Position numbers and translations under genes: made by a program | Origin: Alopecurus myosuroides | Taxonomy: Eukaryota; Streptophyta; Magnoliopsida; Poales; Poaceae | Reading direction: 5' to 3' | NCBI GenBank assembly: GCA_028641055.1 | Contig: CM054057.1 | Span: 725,806,484 to 725,870,483, forward strand | DNA length: 64,000 bases | In this document: positions 47,881-57,159 of the stretch, piece by piece | How the letters are laid out: each line of letters opens with the position of its first letter | Position numbering within the stretch: the first letter of the stretch is position 1 | Notes under the pieces: generated by a model | What the model saw: only the letters and a program-made list of their open reading frames with translations | The model's database searches: none | What the model was told of the DNA's origin: nothing

Positions 47881-48742
47881 TATAGCTGGGCTAAAGCTGC
47901 CTTGGGCCGAAACAATTCCTTACAAATAATTGGACCGAAGAAGGCCTTGGCCCAACAAGAATTGATCCACTTCTAAAAAAAATCTGGCTAAGGCCTAACA
48001 AAAAGGACGGTAGAAGGGCTGAGAACAGAAAAAAAATTATTGTAAAAAGGCTAAACAAAAAGGCCTTATTATTGTTGGGCTTCGCCCATGTAATCATCCA
48101 CAATTGAGAGGGGGAAAATTACGTGGGCTGAATTATTGGGCTAGGCCCATAAAGAAGACTAAAATGGACCAGGCTGATTCTGTGCCACGTAAGTTTTGCC
48201 ACGTTGGATCTGACGTGGGTTGGCCAAGGTACGTGCGACCAAACAAATTGGTCACGGAGTCCATGACCTTCTATTTTGGCTATAGATGGTCACATACGTT
48301 CATTTGCGACGTCCGTAACCTGACCAACTGATTTTGGTCACCAAATGGTCACATTTGATTATACATGACCATTTGGTGACCAATATTGAGAGTCACAATA
48401 TAGCATATTTCTTGTAGTGTGGGTACCTGGCTTGCAACACTTGTAATGCCTGGGACCGCTAAACTGATGTTACCGCTGGTGATTTCAGTAAAATCGGGGG
48501 AGACCGTTTGCATACAAAAAAACAGATAAAAAAATGGATGGACGTCTTACATAGTCATAGAGAACGCAACATATTATGATGGGATAAATGAAGGGTAAAT
48601 ACATGGACACGTATACACGCGCTGCGAACATGCGATCCCGGACGCTGCCTGCATTCGTTTATTGATGGAGTAATTAAACACATAAATGAAACAAGAAATT
48701 ACAACATGTACTATTTGTCCATCCATGCTTGACTTGTCTAGG

Positions 48743-48952
48743 TCAGACCGTACCAGCGGGAGTCAGGCTAGCCGGAGCAACCTTCCACTCAGGTACTCGC
48801 GCATCCCGTGGGGGCTTTGTAGCAGATGATGTTGCATGCCTGCAGAAGCAACCCGTCTCCGGACACAGACATCCGTCGATGGAAGGTGACTGCCCTAGGA
48901 CCAGGAGAGCGCAAATGGCAACAAGGAAGGTCACCTTGAGAGAGGAAGCCAT
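48743..48952 (-). CDS. Small secreted cysteine-containing peptide, 69 aa
   Basis: The ATG is at 48952 and the TGA at 48743. Residues 1-20 (MASSLKVTFLVAICALLVLG) form a typical signal peptide with a basic n-region and hydrophobic core. The mature part has four closely spaced cysteines (CLCPETGCFC) and then a basic, Pro/Ala-rich tail. A TATA box lies 122 bp upstream (49074-49081), and an AATAAA-type signal lies downstream on the same strand near 48658. It is not inside any element I can delimit: the LINE ends near 48534 and CACTA3 starts at 49330. I do not recognise the family. It could be a real host gene for a secreted peptide or the first exon of a longer one. Confidence 0.6.
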   Translation of the reverse strand: MASSLKVTFLVAICALLVLGQSPSIDGCLCPETGCFCRHATSSATKPPRDARVPEWKVAPASLTPAGTV

Positions 48953-49073
48953 TATTTGACTCTTAAAAATGGATAGAGCAAGATCAAGCTAATGGGATCA
49001 ATCGGATATTAGGACAATGGATATGAGCTTGCTGGCTGCTCAACTGGTGCCCATATGCCGGAGTAAGCGGGGC

Positions 49074-49081
49074 TATTTATA
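49074..49081 (-). promoter_or_regulatory. TATA box of the secreted-peptide gene
   Basis: TATAAATA on the minus strand in the context CCCTATAAATAGCCCC, 122 bp upstream of the ATG at 48952. The intervening leader has no upstream ATG in strong context that I can see. Confidence 0.65.
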
Positions 49082-49369
49082 GGGAGAGCTCGCCAACTCA
49101 TTTTACACCAGAGCTCACCCCTCGATCGAATGTAAGAGACACTTGATTCTTCACTCCGTATGGCAACTATTATCGCTACCAACTCATTGGCTCTAGCAAC
49201 TCTCCATGAGGTACGGTGGCCAAGACATGAAGAACGAACATTTGATATTGTTGAGCTGTCTTGTAAGGACTAACCAACAAAACTATACGTCTGCAATTTC
49301 CATTGCTCCTTTTTCTGGAAGTATACATTCACTAGTAGAAAACAGGGCACTGAGCCAAGCACAATGGAA

Positions 49370-49650
49370 CCGGATGTGATACAAACCGGTTCAAAAGGGT
49401 CTGTCCCCTGGGCCCCACCCATGCAGCAAATTGCCGCAAGGCCTTTAGGACCGGTTTGTAACAAACCGGTCCTAAAGGCCTTGCGGGCCATTTGCTGCAG
49501 GGAGGGGGGCCCAGGGGACAGACCCTTTAGAACCGGTTTGTATCACAAACCGGTTCTACAGGTTTTCTCATTCTTTGCAGCTACTGCGGGTCCCGCTGTC
49601 ATATCCTTTAGAACCGGTTTGTAACACAAACCGGTTCTAAAGCCCTCCCC
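49370..49650. repeat. CACTA3 left subterminal repeats with a long hairpin
   Basis: Several inverted pairs of ACCGGTTTGTnnnACAAACCGGT type, the binding-site class for TnpA in grass CACTA elements. Between 49396 and 49530 two arms of about 60 bases are nearly perfect inverses (AAGGGTCTGTCCCCTGGGCC at the left, its inverse at the right), meeting at about 49460. This would make a ~130-nt stem-loop if transcribed. Confidence 0.85.
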
Positions 49651-50157
49651 TAAACCCTACATACCACCCCGAGCTCAGCTCCATTTTTTCCAGCTCTAGC
49701 TCAACTCCATTTTTGCTCTCTCCTTCCTCTTGTGAGGTCTAATCCATCCCCATTTTTCTCCACCATTTGTCAAGATTGTTGGTACCCATCGGTCCTACGG
49801 TTAGCATCAACATTCCCTCTTCCGGCATTGCAAGTTTTGCTCGTTTTATTGCTCATTTCATTTTTGTTGTGCTAGCTAGGTGTTTGATGAAATGACTAAG
49901 CTAGAATTTGTTATTCATTTTGTTATGTATACAAATTGATGCAATTTGAGCTCAAAATTAATTATGATTTGTGGTTTTTTTAGTGTCGCGCGCCTTGTCC
50001 CCTTCCTCACTGCCGTCGATCGCCCCATCACCGACACAACCTTGGTGAGCCTATTGTTTTTATTTACCAAAACAAATTTTATTTGTATGATGTACGTATA
50101 TATTTACTTGTATATAATTTTCTTATTGTGTAAGATTTTTTTTATATACATAGCGCC
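49651..50157 (+). other. Leader region of the CACTA3 left genes
   Basis: About 500 bp with a C/T-rich leader-like stretch (49670-49760) and a possible non-coding exon at about 49983-50044 bounded by AG and GT. No protein supported. Confidence 0.4.
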
Positions 50158-50629
50158 ATGGTTTTGATATCCGTCCCCGTTGGCCCTCGTCCAGTCTATG
50201 ATTCGGATGTGGTATATTATCTTTTTTCACTACATATTTTCATTTCCTGATTATACGACAATTACTTACGCCGACCAACTTGACATAGATATTTTTATCT
50301 AGGAGGTAGTGGAACCGGAAATGCCAATCGACCCTATTGTTGAGAAGTTATACTTAGTTGAACAAGAAAATGTTGGCTTGAAAGAAAGATTGAAAAAAAC
50401 TGAAGAAAGGTTGGAAAAAACTGAAAGAGAGAAGATGACCTTGGAAAAGGTTCTTGCCGGTGTCGTCGATGGTCACAAGAGCAAGATGGACGCAATGCGC
50501 CTGAAGATTAGAAAGATTAGGAAATATGCAATTAGTAAAGAGGCTTGGTATCATTATGCCGTCGGGTCAATTGTTACCTTTGTTGCGATTTTGATCGCAT
50601 TTGTTGTTGTTTTTAAATGCATTAATTAG
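50158..50629 (+). CDS. CACTA accessory protein: coiled coil with C-terminal membrane helix
   Basis: Two exons, 50158-50211 and 50303-50629, join in phase across a GT...AG intron to give about 126 residues. It has a proline-rich start (VPVGPRPV) and then a strongly charged heptad region (LKKTEERLEKTEREKMTLEK) predicted to be a coiled coil. A basic stretch (RLKIRKIRKY) precedes a ~20-residue hydrophobic C-terminal helix (VGSIVTFVAILIAFVVVF), which suggests a tail-anchored membrane protein. It precedes TnpD by about 160 bp on the same strand. It has no frame damage, unlike both transposases. I have the impression that similar short proteins accompany TnpD in other grass CACTA elements, but no function is known to me. 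Confidence 0.65.
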
Positions 50630-50789
50630 AGAGAGTTTTTATGAATGGTTTCAGTGTGTATTTTTATGAGAACTATATATGTATGGTCACTATACGCTAG
50701 TTTGGTATTAACGTGTGATGAACTTTTTGTATTAATTAATTAATTTAGTCATGATGATTTAGCATAATGGTTGTTGATAAATTTTTATA

Positions 50790-53700
50790 ATGCAGATGAA
50801 CCGGCAATGGATGTACAGTGATCGACGTCGTCCCGAATTCCTTAATGGCATGCATAGTTTTCTCAATGTGGCTGAGAAAAACAGGCAAAATGGATTTATT
50901 TTTTGTCCATGTAAAAAATGCCAGAATAAGAGGAATTTCCATAACTCAAGAACCATACACACCCACCTGTTGCAAGAAGGCTTCATGCCCAGTTATTTTT
51001 GTTGGACCAAGCACGGAGAAAGAGGGGTTGTAATGGAAGACAATAAAGAAGAAGAGGATGATGATAATTATCCTATGTTCGGTGAACACGGTGATACTGA
51101 AATGGGGGAAGACGAGCCTGAACTTGAGGACATTGTTGATGAGTCTGATGATGATCTTCGTCAGGTCATTCGTGAAGAACAGATAAACTGCGCAAGTGAA
51201 AACGAGAGGTTGAAGTTGGAGCGCATGTTAGAAGACCACAAAAAATTGTTGTACCCAAATTGCGAAGATGGCCAGAAAAAGCTGGGCACCACCCTGGAAT
51301 TGCTGCAATGGAAGGCAGAGAATGGATTATCTGACAAGGGATTTGAAAATCTGCTGAAAATAATGAAGAAGATGCTTCCAAGAGATAACGTGCTGCCCTG
51401 CAGTACATACGAAGCAAAGAAGGTTGTCTGCCCTCTAGGATTGGAAGTGCATAAGATACATGCATGCATCAATGACTGCATCCTCTACCGCGGTCAGCAC
51501 GAGAATTTAACTACCTGCCCGGTATGCGGTGCATTTCGGTACAAGATCAGGCGAGATGACCCTGGTGATGTTGAGGGCGACGATCGCCCCAGGAAGAGGG
51601 TTCCTGCCAAGGTGATGTGGCATGCTCCTATAATACCACGGTTGAAACGTTTGTTCCGAAACAAAGAGCATGCCAAGTTGCTGCGATGGCACAAAGAAGA
51701 CCGTAAGGAAGACGATATGCTGAGACACCCCGCTGATGGGTCGCAGTGGAGAAACATCGACGATAAGTACGAGGACTTTGCACGTGACGCAAGAAACTTA
51801 AGGTTTGGTCTGAGTACAGATGGCCTGAATCCGTTTGGGGAGCAGAGTAGCAGTCATAGCACCTGGCCCGTGACTCTATGTATCTATAACCTTCCTCCTT
51901 GGTTATGCATGAAGCGTAAGTTCATTTGATGCCAGTGCTTATCCCAGGCCCGTCGCAACCTGGCAACAACATTGATGTGTACCTGAGGCCACTGGTTGAT
52001 GAACTTTTAGAGTTGTGGGCTGACGAAGGTGTACGTGTGTGGGACGAGTACAAACAAGAGGAATTTGACCTACGAGGGTTGCTGTTTGTAACCATCAATG
52101 ATTGGCCCGCTCTTAGTAACATCTCAGGACAGTCAAACAAGGGATACAGCGCATGCACACACTGTTTAGGTGAGACTGAAAGTATACATATAGGCAAGAA
52201 TGTGTACCCGGGGCATCGTCGATTTCTTCCAGACAGGCATCCCGTAAGAAAGAAAGGAAAGCATTTCAAAGGCGAGGCAGATACACGGAGGAAGTCAACC
52301 CTCCCTAAAGGTACTGATATATATGACATGGTCAAAGATATAAAAGTAATCTTTGGTAAGGGTCCTGGCGCACAATCTGTTCCGAATGACGCCGACAACC
52401 ACGTAGCCATGGAAGAAGAAATCTATATTCTGGGAACTACCCTATTGGAAATTCCTAGAGGTTCGCTCTGCGATCGACGTGATGCACGTGACGAAAAATA
52501 TTTGTGTGAACCTGCTAAACTTATTGGGCGTGCATGGGAAGAACTCGAGAGATACACCAAAAGCACGACTGCACCACCAACGTATGCACGAACGAGACGA
52601 CCTGATGAATCCAGAGAATTTCAAAGGTCCTGCCAGCTACGCTCTTACCAAGGAAGAGAAGGAGATCTTTTTCCAAGTCCTGAGCAGTATCAAGGTTCCG
52701 TCTGGCTACTCGTCGAACATAAAAGGAATACTAAACCTAGAAGAGAAAAAGTTCCAAAACCTAAAGTCTCATGACTGCCACGTGATCATGACCCAGTTAC
52801 CGATTGCATTGAGGGGGCTTCTGCCAGAAAACGTGCGAGTACCCATTGTGAAGCTATGTGCATTCCTCAACGCAATTTCTCAGAAGGCAATCGATCCAGC
52901 AACTCTACCAAGTTTACAGAAGGACGTGGTCCAATGTCTTGTCAGCTTCGAGTTGGTGTTCCCACCAACCTTCTTCAATATTATGACGCACCTCATAGTT
53001 CACCTAGTCCAAGAGATTTCCGTTCTCGGTCCTGTATTCTTACACAATATGTTCCCCTTTGAGAGGTTCACGGGAGTCTTGAAGAATTATGTTAAAAACC
53101 GTGCTAGGCCGGAAGGAAGCATGGTCAAGGGCTATGGAACAGAGGAGGTCATTGAGTTTTGTGTTGACTTTATTCCTGACTTGAACCCGATCGGTGTTCC
53201 TCAGTCGCGCCATGAGGGGAGACAGCGTGGAAAAGGCACGCTAGGAAAGAAATCAACAACATGTATGGACGAGCAATCTTTCACTCAAGCACACTACACA
53301 GTTCTAGTTAATTCCAGCTTGGCGGCTCCATATATCCAGGAACACACGGATATTTTACGCTCGGAATACCTGGAGCAACCTGAAGATTTCATTGCTAAAG
53401 AACACGCGAAGACTTTCCGCGGTTGGTTGCAAAGACGTCTCATTAATGACAACATTGTTGAAGATGAGCTATACTTGTTGGCCAAGCAACCATCTTCGAC
53501 TGTATTGACCTTTAAAGGGTACGAGATAAATGGTAACATATTTTACACGGCAGACCAGGATAAAAAGAGCACCAACCAAAACAGTGGCGTCCGGTTTGAT
53601 GCAAAAGACGACAACGGGCAAAGGGTCACATACTATGGTTACATAGAGCAGATATGGGAAGTTGACTACGGACCTTCCTTTAAGGTCCCTTTGTTCTGGT

Positions 53701-54150
53701 GCAAATGGTTCGACCTGTCAGGCGTGAATGTAGACCCGAAGTACGGAATGACAACAGTGGATCAGAAGAATCTTGGGTACGACAATGATCATTTCGTCCT
53801 AGCCAATGATGTGGCTCAGGTTTTCTATGTGAAGGACACGTCTAGCAGACCGAGAAAAAGAAAAGATAAGGAAGCGAATACATCAGACGATGAGCCAAGA
53901 CGCCACATAGTTCTTTCAGGGAAAAGAAACATCGTGGGAGTCGAGGACAAGACAGACATGTCAGAAGATTACAATAAATTTGATGAATTCCTCCCTTCAA
54001 AGTCAAAGATGATCCAAGCATTCAGTTAAATGATGAAGATGTTCCATGGTTATTACGGCGCAATCAGAAGAAAGGCAAGAAGAAAAATATAAAACGGATC
54101 ATCCCTTTAGTCCCGGTTGGGGACCAACCGGACTTAATGGGTTTAGGGAT
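50790..54150 (+). pseudogene. CACTA3 TnpD transposase (Transposase_21), frameshifted
   Basis: This is the catalytic CACTA transposase. It starts at the ATG at 50790. The transposase-associated domain comes first (MYSDRRRPEFLNG, then CPCKKCQ zinc-binding cysteines), then an acidic linker, then the Transposase_21 core (KVVCPLGLEVHKIHACINDC; CPVCGAFRYK; RHPADGSQWRN; FGLSTDGLNPFGEQ). The C-terminal part includes DVMHVTKNICVNLL, PPTFFNIMTHLIVHLV and FCVDFIPDLNPIG. There are frameshifts near 51928, near 52409 and near 54027. Between them the frames are long and well conserved, so decay is recent. The last residues run into a CACTA-type subterminal motif at about 54105. Confidence 0.88.
54105..54150. 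repeat. Internal CACTA-type subterminal motif
   Basis: CTTTAGTCCCGGTTGGGGAC followed by its near-inverse CCAACCGG. Such motifs normally lie next to CACTA termini, so its position inside CACTA3 right after TnpD hints at a nested or fused element. No terminus is visible beside it. Confidence 0.6.
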
Positions 54151-54350
54151 TCGTTTGGACCAATCAGATAGAATCACACGGATCGTGTGTTTCTTTCAAC
54201 CGCTTGTGAGCCGTACGATCAGGGCTACGGTGTATTTCTTTCGAGCTGTTGTGAGCCGTTGGATGAGATGTTTCTTAACCGTTGGATCAAAACCCTAGCT
54301 CAACACTTTGTGAGCCAGAGGACCCTATATATAGCCCAGCTTCATACACC

Positions 54351-54822
54351 GTTCAGTTCGTCTCCCAAATACAAAACATCCGGATTCGCCAGCATACGCC
54401 CTGCTGTGCATTTGGTATGCATATATGCACTCAGTAGCCACTGCAGGGTTGTATACTGGCGATACCGATTGTTTTGTTCTACACCCCCTTTAAGGTTTGA
54501 TACATCATATATTCAGTTCATCGAGCAAATACAAAACATCCGGATTCTCCGTCATAAGTCCAGCCGTGCATTTGGTATGCATATATGCACCCAGTAGCCA
54601 CGATTGGGCTATATGACGGTGATACCGTCTGTTTTGTTCTACACCCCCTTTAAGGTTTGATACATCATATATTCAGTTCATCGAGCAAATACAAAACATC
54701 CGGATTCGCCGTCATACGTCCAGCCGTGCATTTGGTATGCATATATACACCCAGTAGCTAGCCACGGTTGGGCTGTATGACGGCGATACTGTTTGTTTTG
54801 TTCTACACCCCCCTTTGGAAAC
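54351..54822 (+). repeat. Three tandem 160-bp units, each a long imperfect hairpin
   Basis: CAAATACAAAACATCCGG recurs at 54366, 54526 and 54686, giving an exact 160-bp period. In each unit the segment starting CGGATTC pairs with one ending GATACCG or GATACTG about 100 bases later. The arms read CGCCAGCATAC with GTATACTGGCG in unit 1, and CGCCGTCATAC with GTATGACGGCG in unit 3. The arms thus changed together. A TATA-like TATATATAG lies just upstream (54326-54334) and the AP2 gene is 190 bp downstream. Confidence 0.8.
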
Positions 54823-54933
54823 AGAAATAAGAAGAAAAGAAATGTGCGCCCCCCCTGTACAGGCCTTTAGTACAACCGGCGCGGGAGTTGACGCGTGGCG
54901 CGGGAGTTGTGACGCGTGGCCAGGAGGGCGCGG

Positions 54934-54940
54934 TATAAAC
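54934..54940 (+). promoter_or_regulatory. TATA box of the AP2-domain gene
   Basis: TATAAAC at 54934-54940 lies 77 bp upstream of the ATG at 55011, followed by a C/T-rich leader. A direct repeat of GACGCGTGGC (54890-54920) lies just upstream. Confidence 0.6.
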
Positions 54941-55010
54941 TGTCGCGCCTCGAGCGCGTCTTCTCCTCTCCACGCGCCCACTCCTCTCCACGCACCGTCG
55001 CGCTTCCACA

Positions 55011-55655
55011 ATGCCTCCGAGGAGAAACAGTACCACCGGCTTCCGCGGCGTCCGAGCACGGCAGAACGGAATGTTCAGCGCAGATATCCGCTGGGGGGAC
55101 GACCGCATCCCCCTCGGCTCCTTTGCGACGGCGGCGGAGGCCGCCCGCGCCTGGGACGCGGCGGCCTGGCGCCTCAACCGCCCGCGGTCGCTGATGAACT
55201 TCAACGACTGCCACACCGTCTGGGAAGCGGAGGCCAGTGCTCCAAAGCCGCATATCGTCACTGCCGCCGACCACCTCCGCCACCGCGCGTTTCAGGGCCT
55301 AGTCGACGCCATGGAAGACCGCGTCGTCCGCGAGTATTACCGGAACAACCCGGGGGAGGAGAGCGCCGACGAGGAGCTCTGGCAGACCCGCGCGGCTGAG
55401 CGGGCGGAGCGCCGCCTCGAACGCCACCTCGCGTTAGATGCCGCTCGGGAGGCGAGGACGAATGCGCTGCAAGAGCTTCGTCGGGCCGACCACGCCGGCG
55501 AAGTCTGGGCCTCCGACGATCCGAGGTGGGGGCCTATCTCGTACATACCATCATGCACCTCCGACGACGACGAGGAGGTCACCGACGAGTTCGACAACGA
55601 CGATGACCCGGAGGAGGTCAGCGACGAGTTCCCCGACGACGACGACGAGGAGTAG
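55011..55655 (+). CDS. AP2/ERF-domain protein carried inside CACTA3
   Basis: Intact, intronless frame of 214 codons plus a stop at 55655. The start MPPRR is basic. An AP2 DNA-binding domain spans about residues 10-64 (FRGVRARQNG; LGSFATAAEAARAWDAAAWR; ending at MNF). The tryptophans of the usual GVR-RPWGKW strand are absent, so binding specificity may differ from classical ERFs. The middle is Arg/Glu-rich and helical. The last ~30 residues are an Asp/Glu-rich tail that could activate transcription. It has its own TATA box, and AATAAA signals follow at 55679 and 55740. It is GC-rich, unlike its surroundings. It is nuclear if expressed. It lies between TnpD and TnpA, with no frame damage although both transposases are broken. 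Confidence 0.85.
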   Translation: MPPRRNSTTGFRGVRARQNGMFSADIRWGDDRIPLGSFATAAEAARAWDAAAWRLNRPRSLMNFNDCHTVWEAEASAPKPHIVTAADHLRHRAFQGLVDAMEDRVVREYYRNNPGEESADEELWQTRAAERAERRLERHLALDAAREARTNALQELRRADHAGEVWASDDPRWGPISYIPSCTSDDDEEVTDEFDNDDDPEEVSDEFPDDDDEE

Positions 55656-55678
55656 TGTTCGTCTGTTTTCTCTTTTTT

Positions 55679-55745
55679 AATAAAAGAATTTGTATTCCGG
55701 CGACACTTCGGCATGCTAGCGCGTCTGTTTTCTGTTTTTAATAAA
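55679..55745 (+). terminator. Poly(A) signals after the AP2 gene
   Basis: AATAAA at 55679-55684 and again at 55740-55745, 24 and 85 bp after the stop codon. The two lie in a short direct repeat (TCTGTTTTCT...TTTTTAATAAAAG). Confidence 0.5.
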
Positions 55746-55955
55746 AGTAACCTTCTGTTTTCCATGTTTTCCATGTTTTATAAATGAATGTAAAAGAAAA
55801 CAGGGAAGTGAAACAAAAAAGAAAAATAAAAGAAGAAAAATCTACGTGTATGGTATCTCGCTAAATCAATCTATATATATGTATCCACGATATATATGCT
55901 TGATGTATCACTTGCGCTCTCACTTCTCGTCGCCTTACTCATTACCCACCCTAAC

Positions 55956-56124
55956 TTACCACAGGCGCATAAACTTCAGTATGCGCCTGGGGTAACATTA
56001 CCGCAGGCGCACCGTGGACGAATGCGCCTGGGATAAGAGTACTACCGCAGGCGCACAGTGTACAAATGCGCCTGGGATAAGTGTACTACCGCAGGCGCAC
56101 AGTGTAAAAATGCGCCTGGGGTAA
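55956..56124. repeat. Four tandem CAGGCGCA/TGCGCCTG inverted repeats
   Basis: Four units with a period of about 42-44 bp, each CAGGCGCA, an 11-12 base loop, then TGCGCCTG. They are bounded by TACC(A/G) and GG(G/A)TAA, so the whole unit is itself inverted. Loops vary while stems are invariant. The form is like CACTA subterminal repeats but the core differs from CACTA3's ACCGGTT motif, so a second CACTA family may be represented here. Confidence 0.85.
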
Positions 56125-56315
56125 GTGATCAAATTTTTCCCATTCTACACCACATTTTATTTCTTTGTTTCTGATTTTAGAACACAATCATATCACATTC
56201 ATAACATAGAGTCTTACGATCACACATAACACAAACATAAGTCTCACAATACTAAGATATCCATTAATTACATACTAAGATATCCATTACATGCATATAT
56301 ATCGAACGCATACAT
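56125..56315. other. AT-rich spacer downstream of the exonuclease gene
   Basis: AT-rich, with short direct repeats (CTAAGATATCCATTA twice near 56255-56290). Probably the 3' untranslated region of the minus-strand exonuclease gene. No other feature seen. Confidence 0.4.
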
Positions 56316-57013
56316 CTATGGCTCCGTCGAGTAGATGCGGAACAACTCGTAGGAGACGTATGCATCTATGGCTGCATACTTGACGTTCGTCAAGTCTAGT
56401 GGGTTATTCTCCCAATACCAGTGATTACTCGAGGGGAAACCAGACTTCATGGTTTCGTAGCCCTCGTGGATGAAGGCAGTTGCCATGCGAGCCATCCCGG
56501 TCTTTGCCCCGTTCAAATGGATAAGATCCTGAAGATCAATGTAGTGATCTTCAGGTATCACAATACCCAAGAGCATCAACTTCGGACGGTCTTGAGTGAT
56601 GTCAACGCTGCAAAAGTCATATCCCTTGTTGACTAGAAAATCAACAAGTGCCGGAGAATGCTTTGAACTACTGCAACAACAAAAATTTGATACGTGTTAG
56701 ATATGTTGCAACACATGTATTCTTCACATGCAACAAACAAATAGAAGATGCAAGATTGTACGCGTGCGTTACCTTGACCATTGGAAGACCAAAACGGCCT
56801 CCTTGAACGCAATCTGGATGACGGCAACATCCCGTTTATCCGCCGTATACTCCAGATCAAGCCCGAAGAACCGGTGTTCATCGGGAGAGGACAAATAGAG
56901 ATTGGTCAAATGCGCAAGAGGACCGGGGAGCCTCTCGCAACTGTTGGTGTAGCACACCTCGAGTTCCTTGCCGCATGGTTGGGACCACGGTATATCTCCC
57001 AAACTTCAGCCAT
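56316..57013 (-). CDS. DEDDy 3'-5' exonuclease (WRN/RNase D-like) carried inside CACTA3
   Basis: Two exons on the minus strand, 57013-56773 and 56670-56316, joined in phase across a GT...AG intron. The exonuclease fold residues are kept: Asp and Glu in FFGLDLEYT, an Asp in SVDITQD, and the YxxxD motif in YAAIDAYVSYELF. These are the metal-binding and catalytic residues of DEDDy nucleases, which remove nucleotides from 3' ends. The length, roughly 190-200 residues, fits a lone exonuclease domain without helicase. The ATG at 57013 starts in another frame from the rest, so a one-base frameshift near 56970 is likely; otherwise translation would start within the first exon. It is divergent from the AP2 gene, lies tail-to-tail with it, and sits beside a CACTA-type repeat cluster. 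Confidence 0.75.
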
Positions 57014-57159
57014 GGTGTGCTTGGTGGAGGAAGATCAAGAGAGGAAGAAGAGAAGACAGAGGAAGAAGAGAGAATACAGAGAAACAGAAAGACTCGCGAT
57101 CGGGAACTGTAGCAATAAAACCGCCGCGCGCGGGAGGCGAGCAGTTTGTACAGAGACCC

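Larger units (their letters stand above)
42900..48419. mobile_element. CACTA2: non-autonomous CACTA transposon with gene-like interior
   Basis: The ends are CACTACAAGAAATATG (42900-42915) and its inverse CATATTTCTTGTAGTG (48404-48419). The 3-bp duplication TGG flanks it at 42897-42899 and 48420-48422, inside the LINE 3' UTR. Subterminal TGGTCAC/GTGACCA motifs repeat at both ends (42920-43080 and 48220-48400). I find no TnpD or TnpA sequence, so it depends on another element for transposition. The interior holds a tRNA-like module, a 671-bp tandem duplication and exon-like gene fragments. Confidence 0.9.
38829..48534 (+). mobile_element. 3' portion of a plus-strand L1-type LINE, interrupted twice
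   Basis: Segments 38829-38947, 42052-42899 and 48420-48534 are the C-terminal coding part and 3' UTR of one LINE. They are split by a minus-strand LINE (TSD TTTGTCAGTTAGTT) and by CACTA2 (TSD TGG). The coding part is the zinc-finger region after reverse transcriptase (VNEQDCTIAPV, LKLTFRRCV, then the 42092-42316 segment). An A-rich tract at about 48515-48534 marks the 3' end. The 5' part is missing and its left junction is inside CACTA1 TnpD. I found no matching target duplication, so a deletion may have created that junction. Confidence 0.75.
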
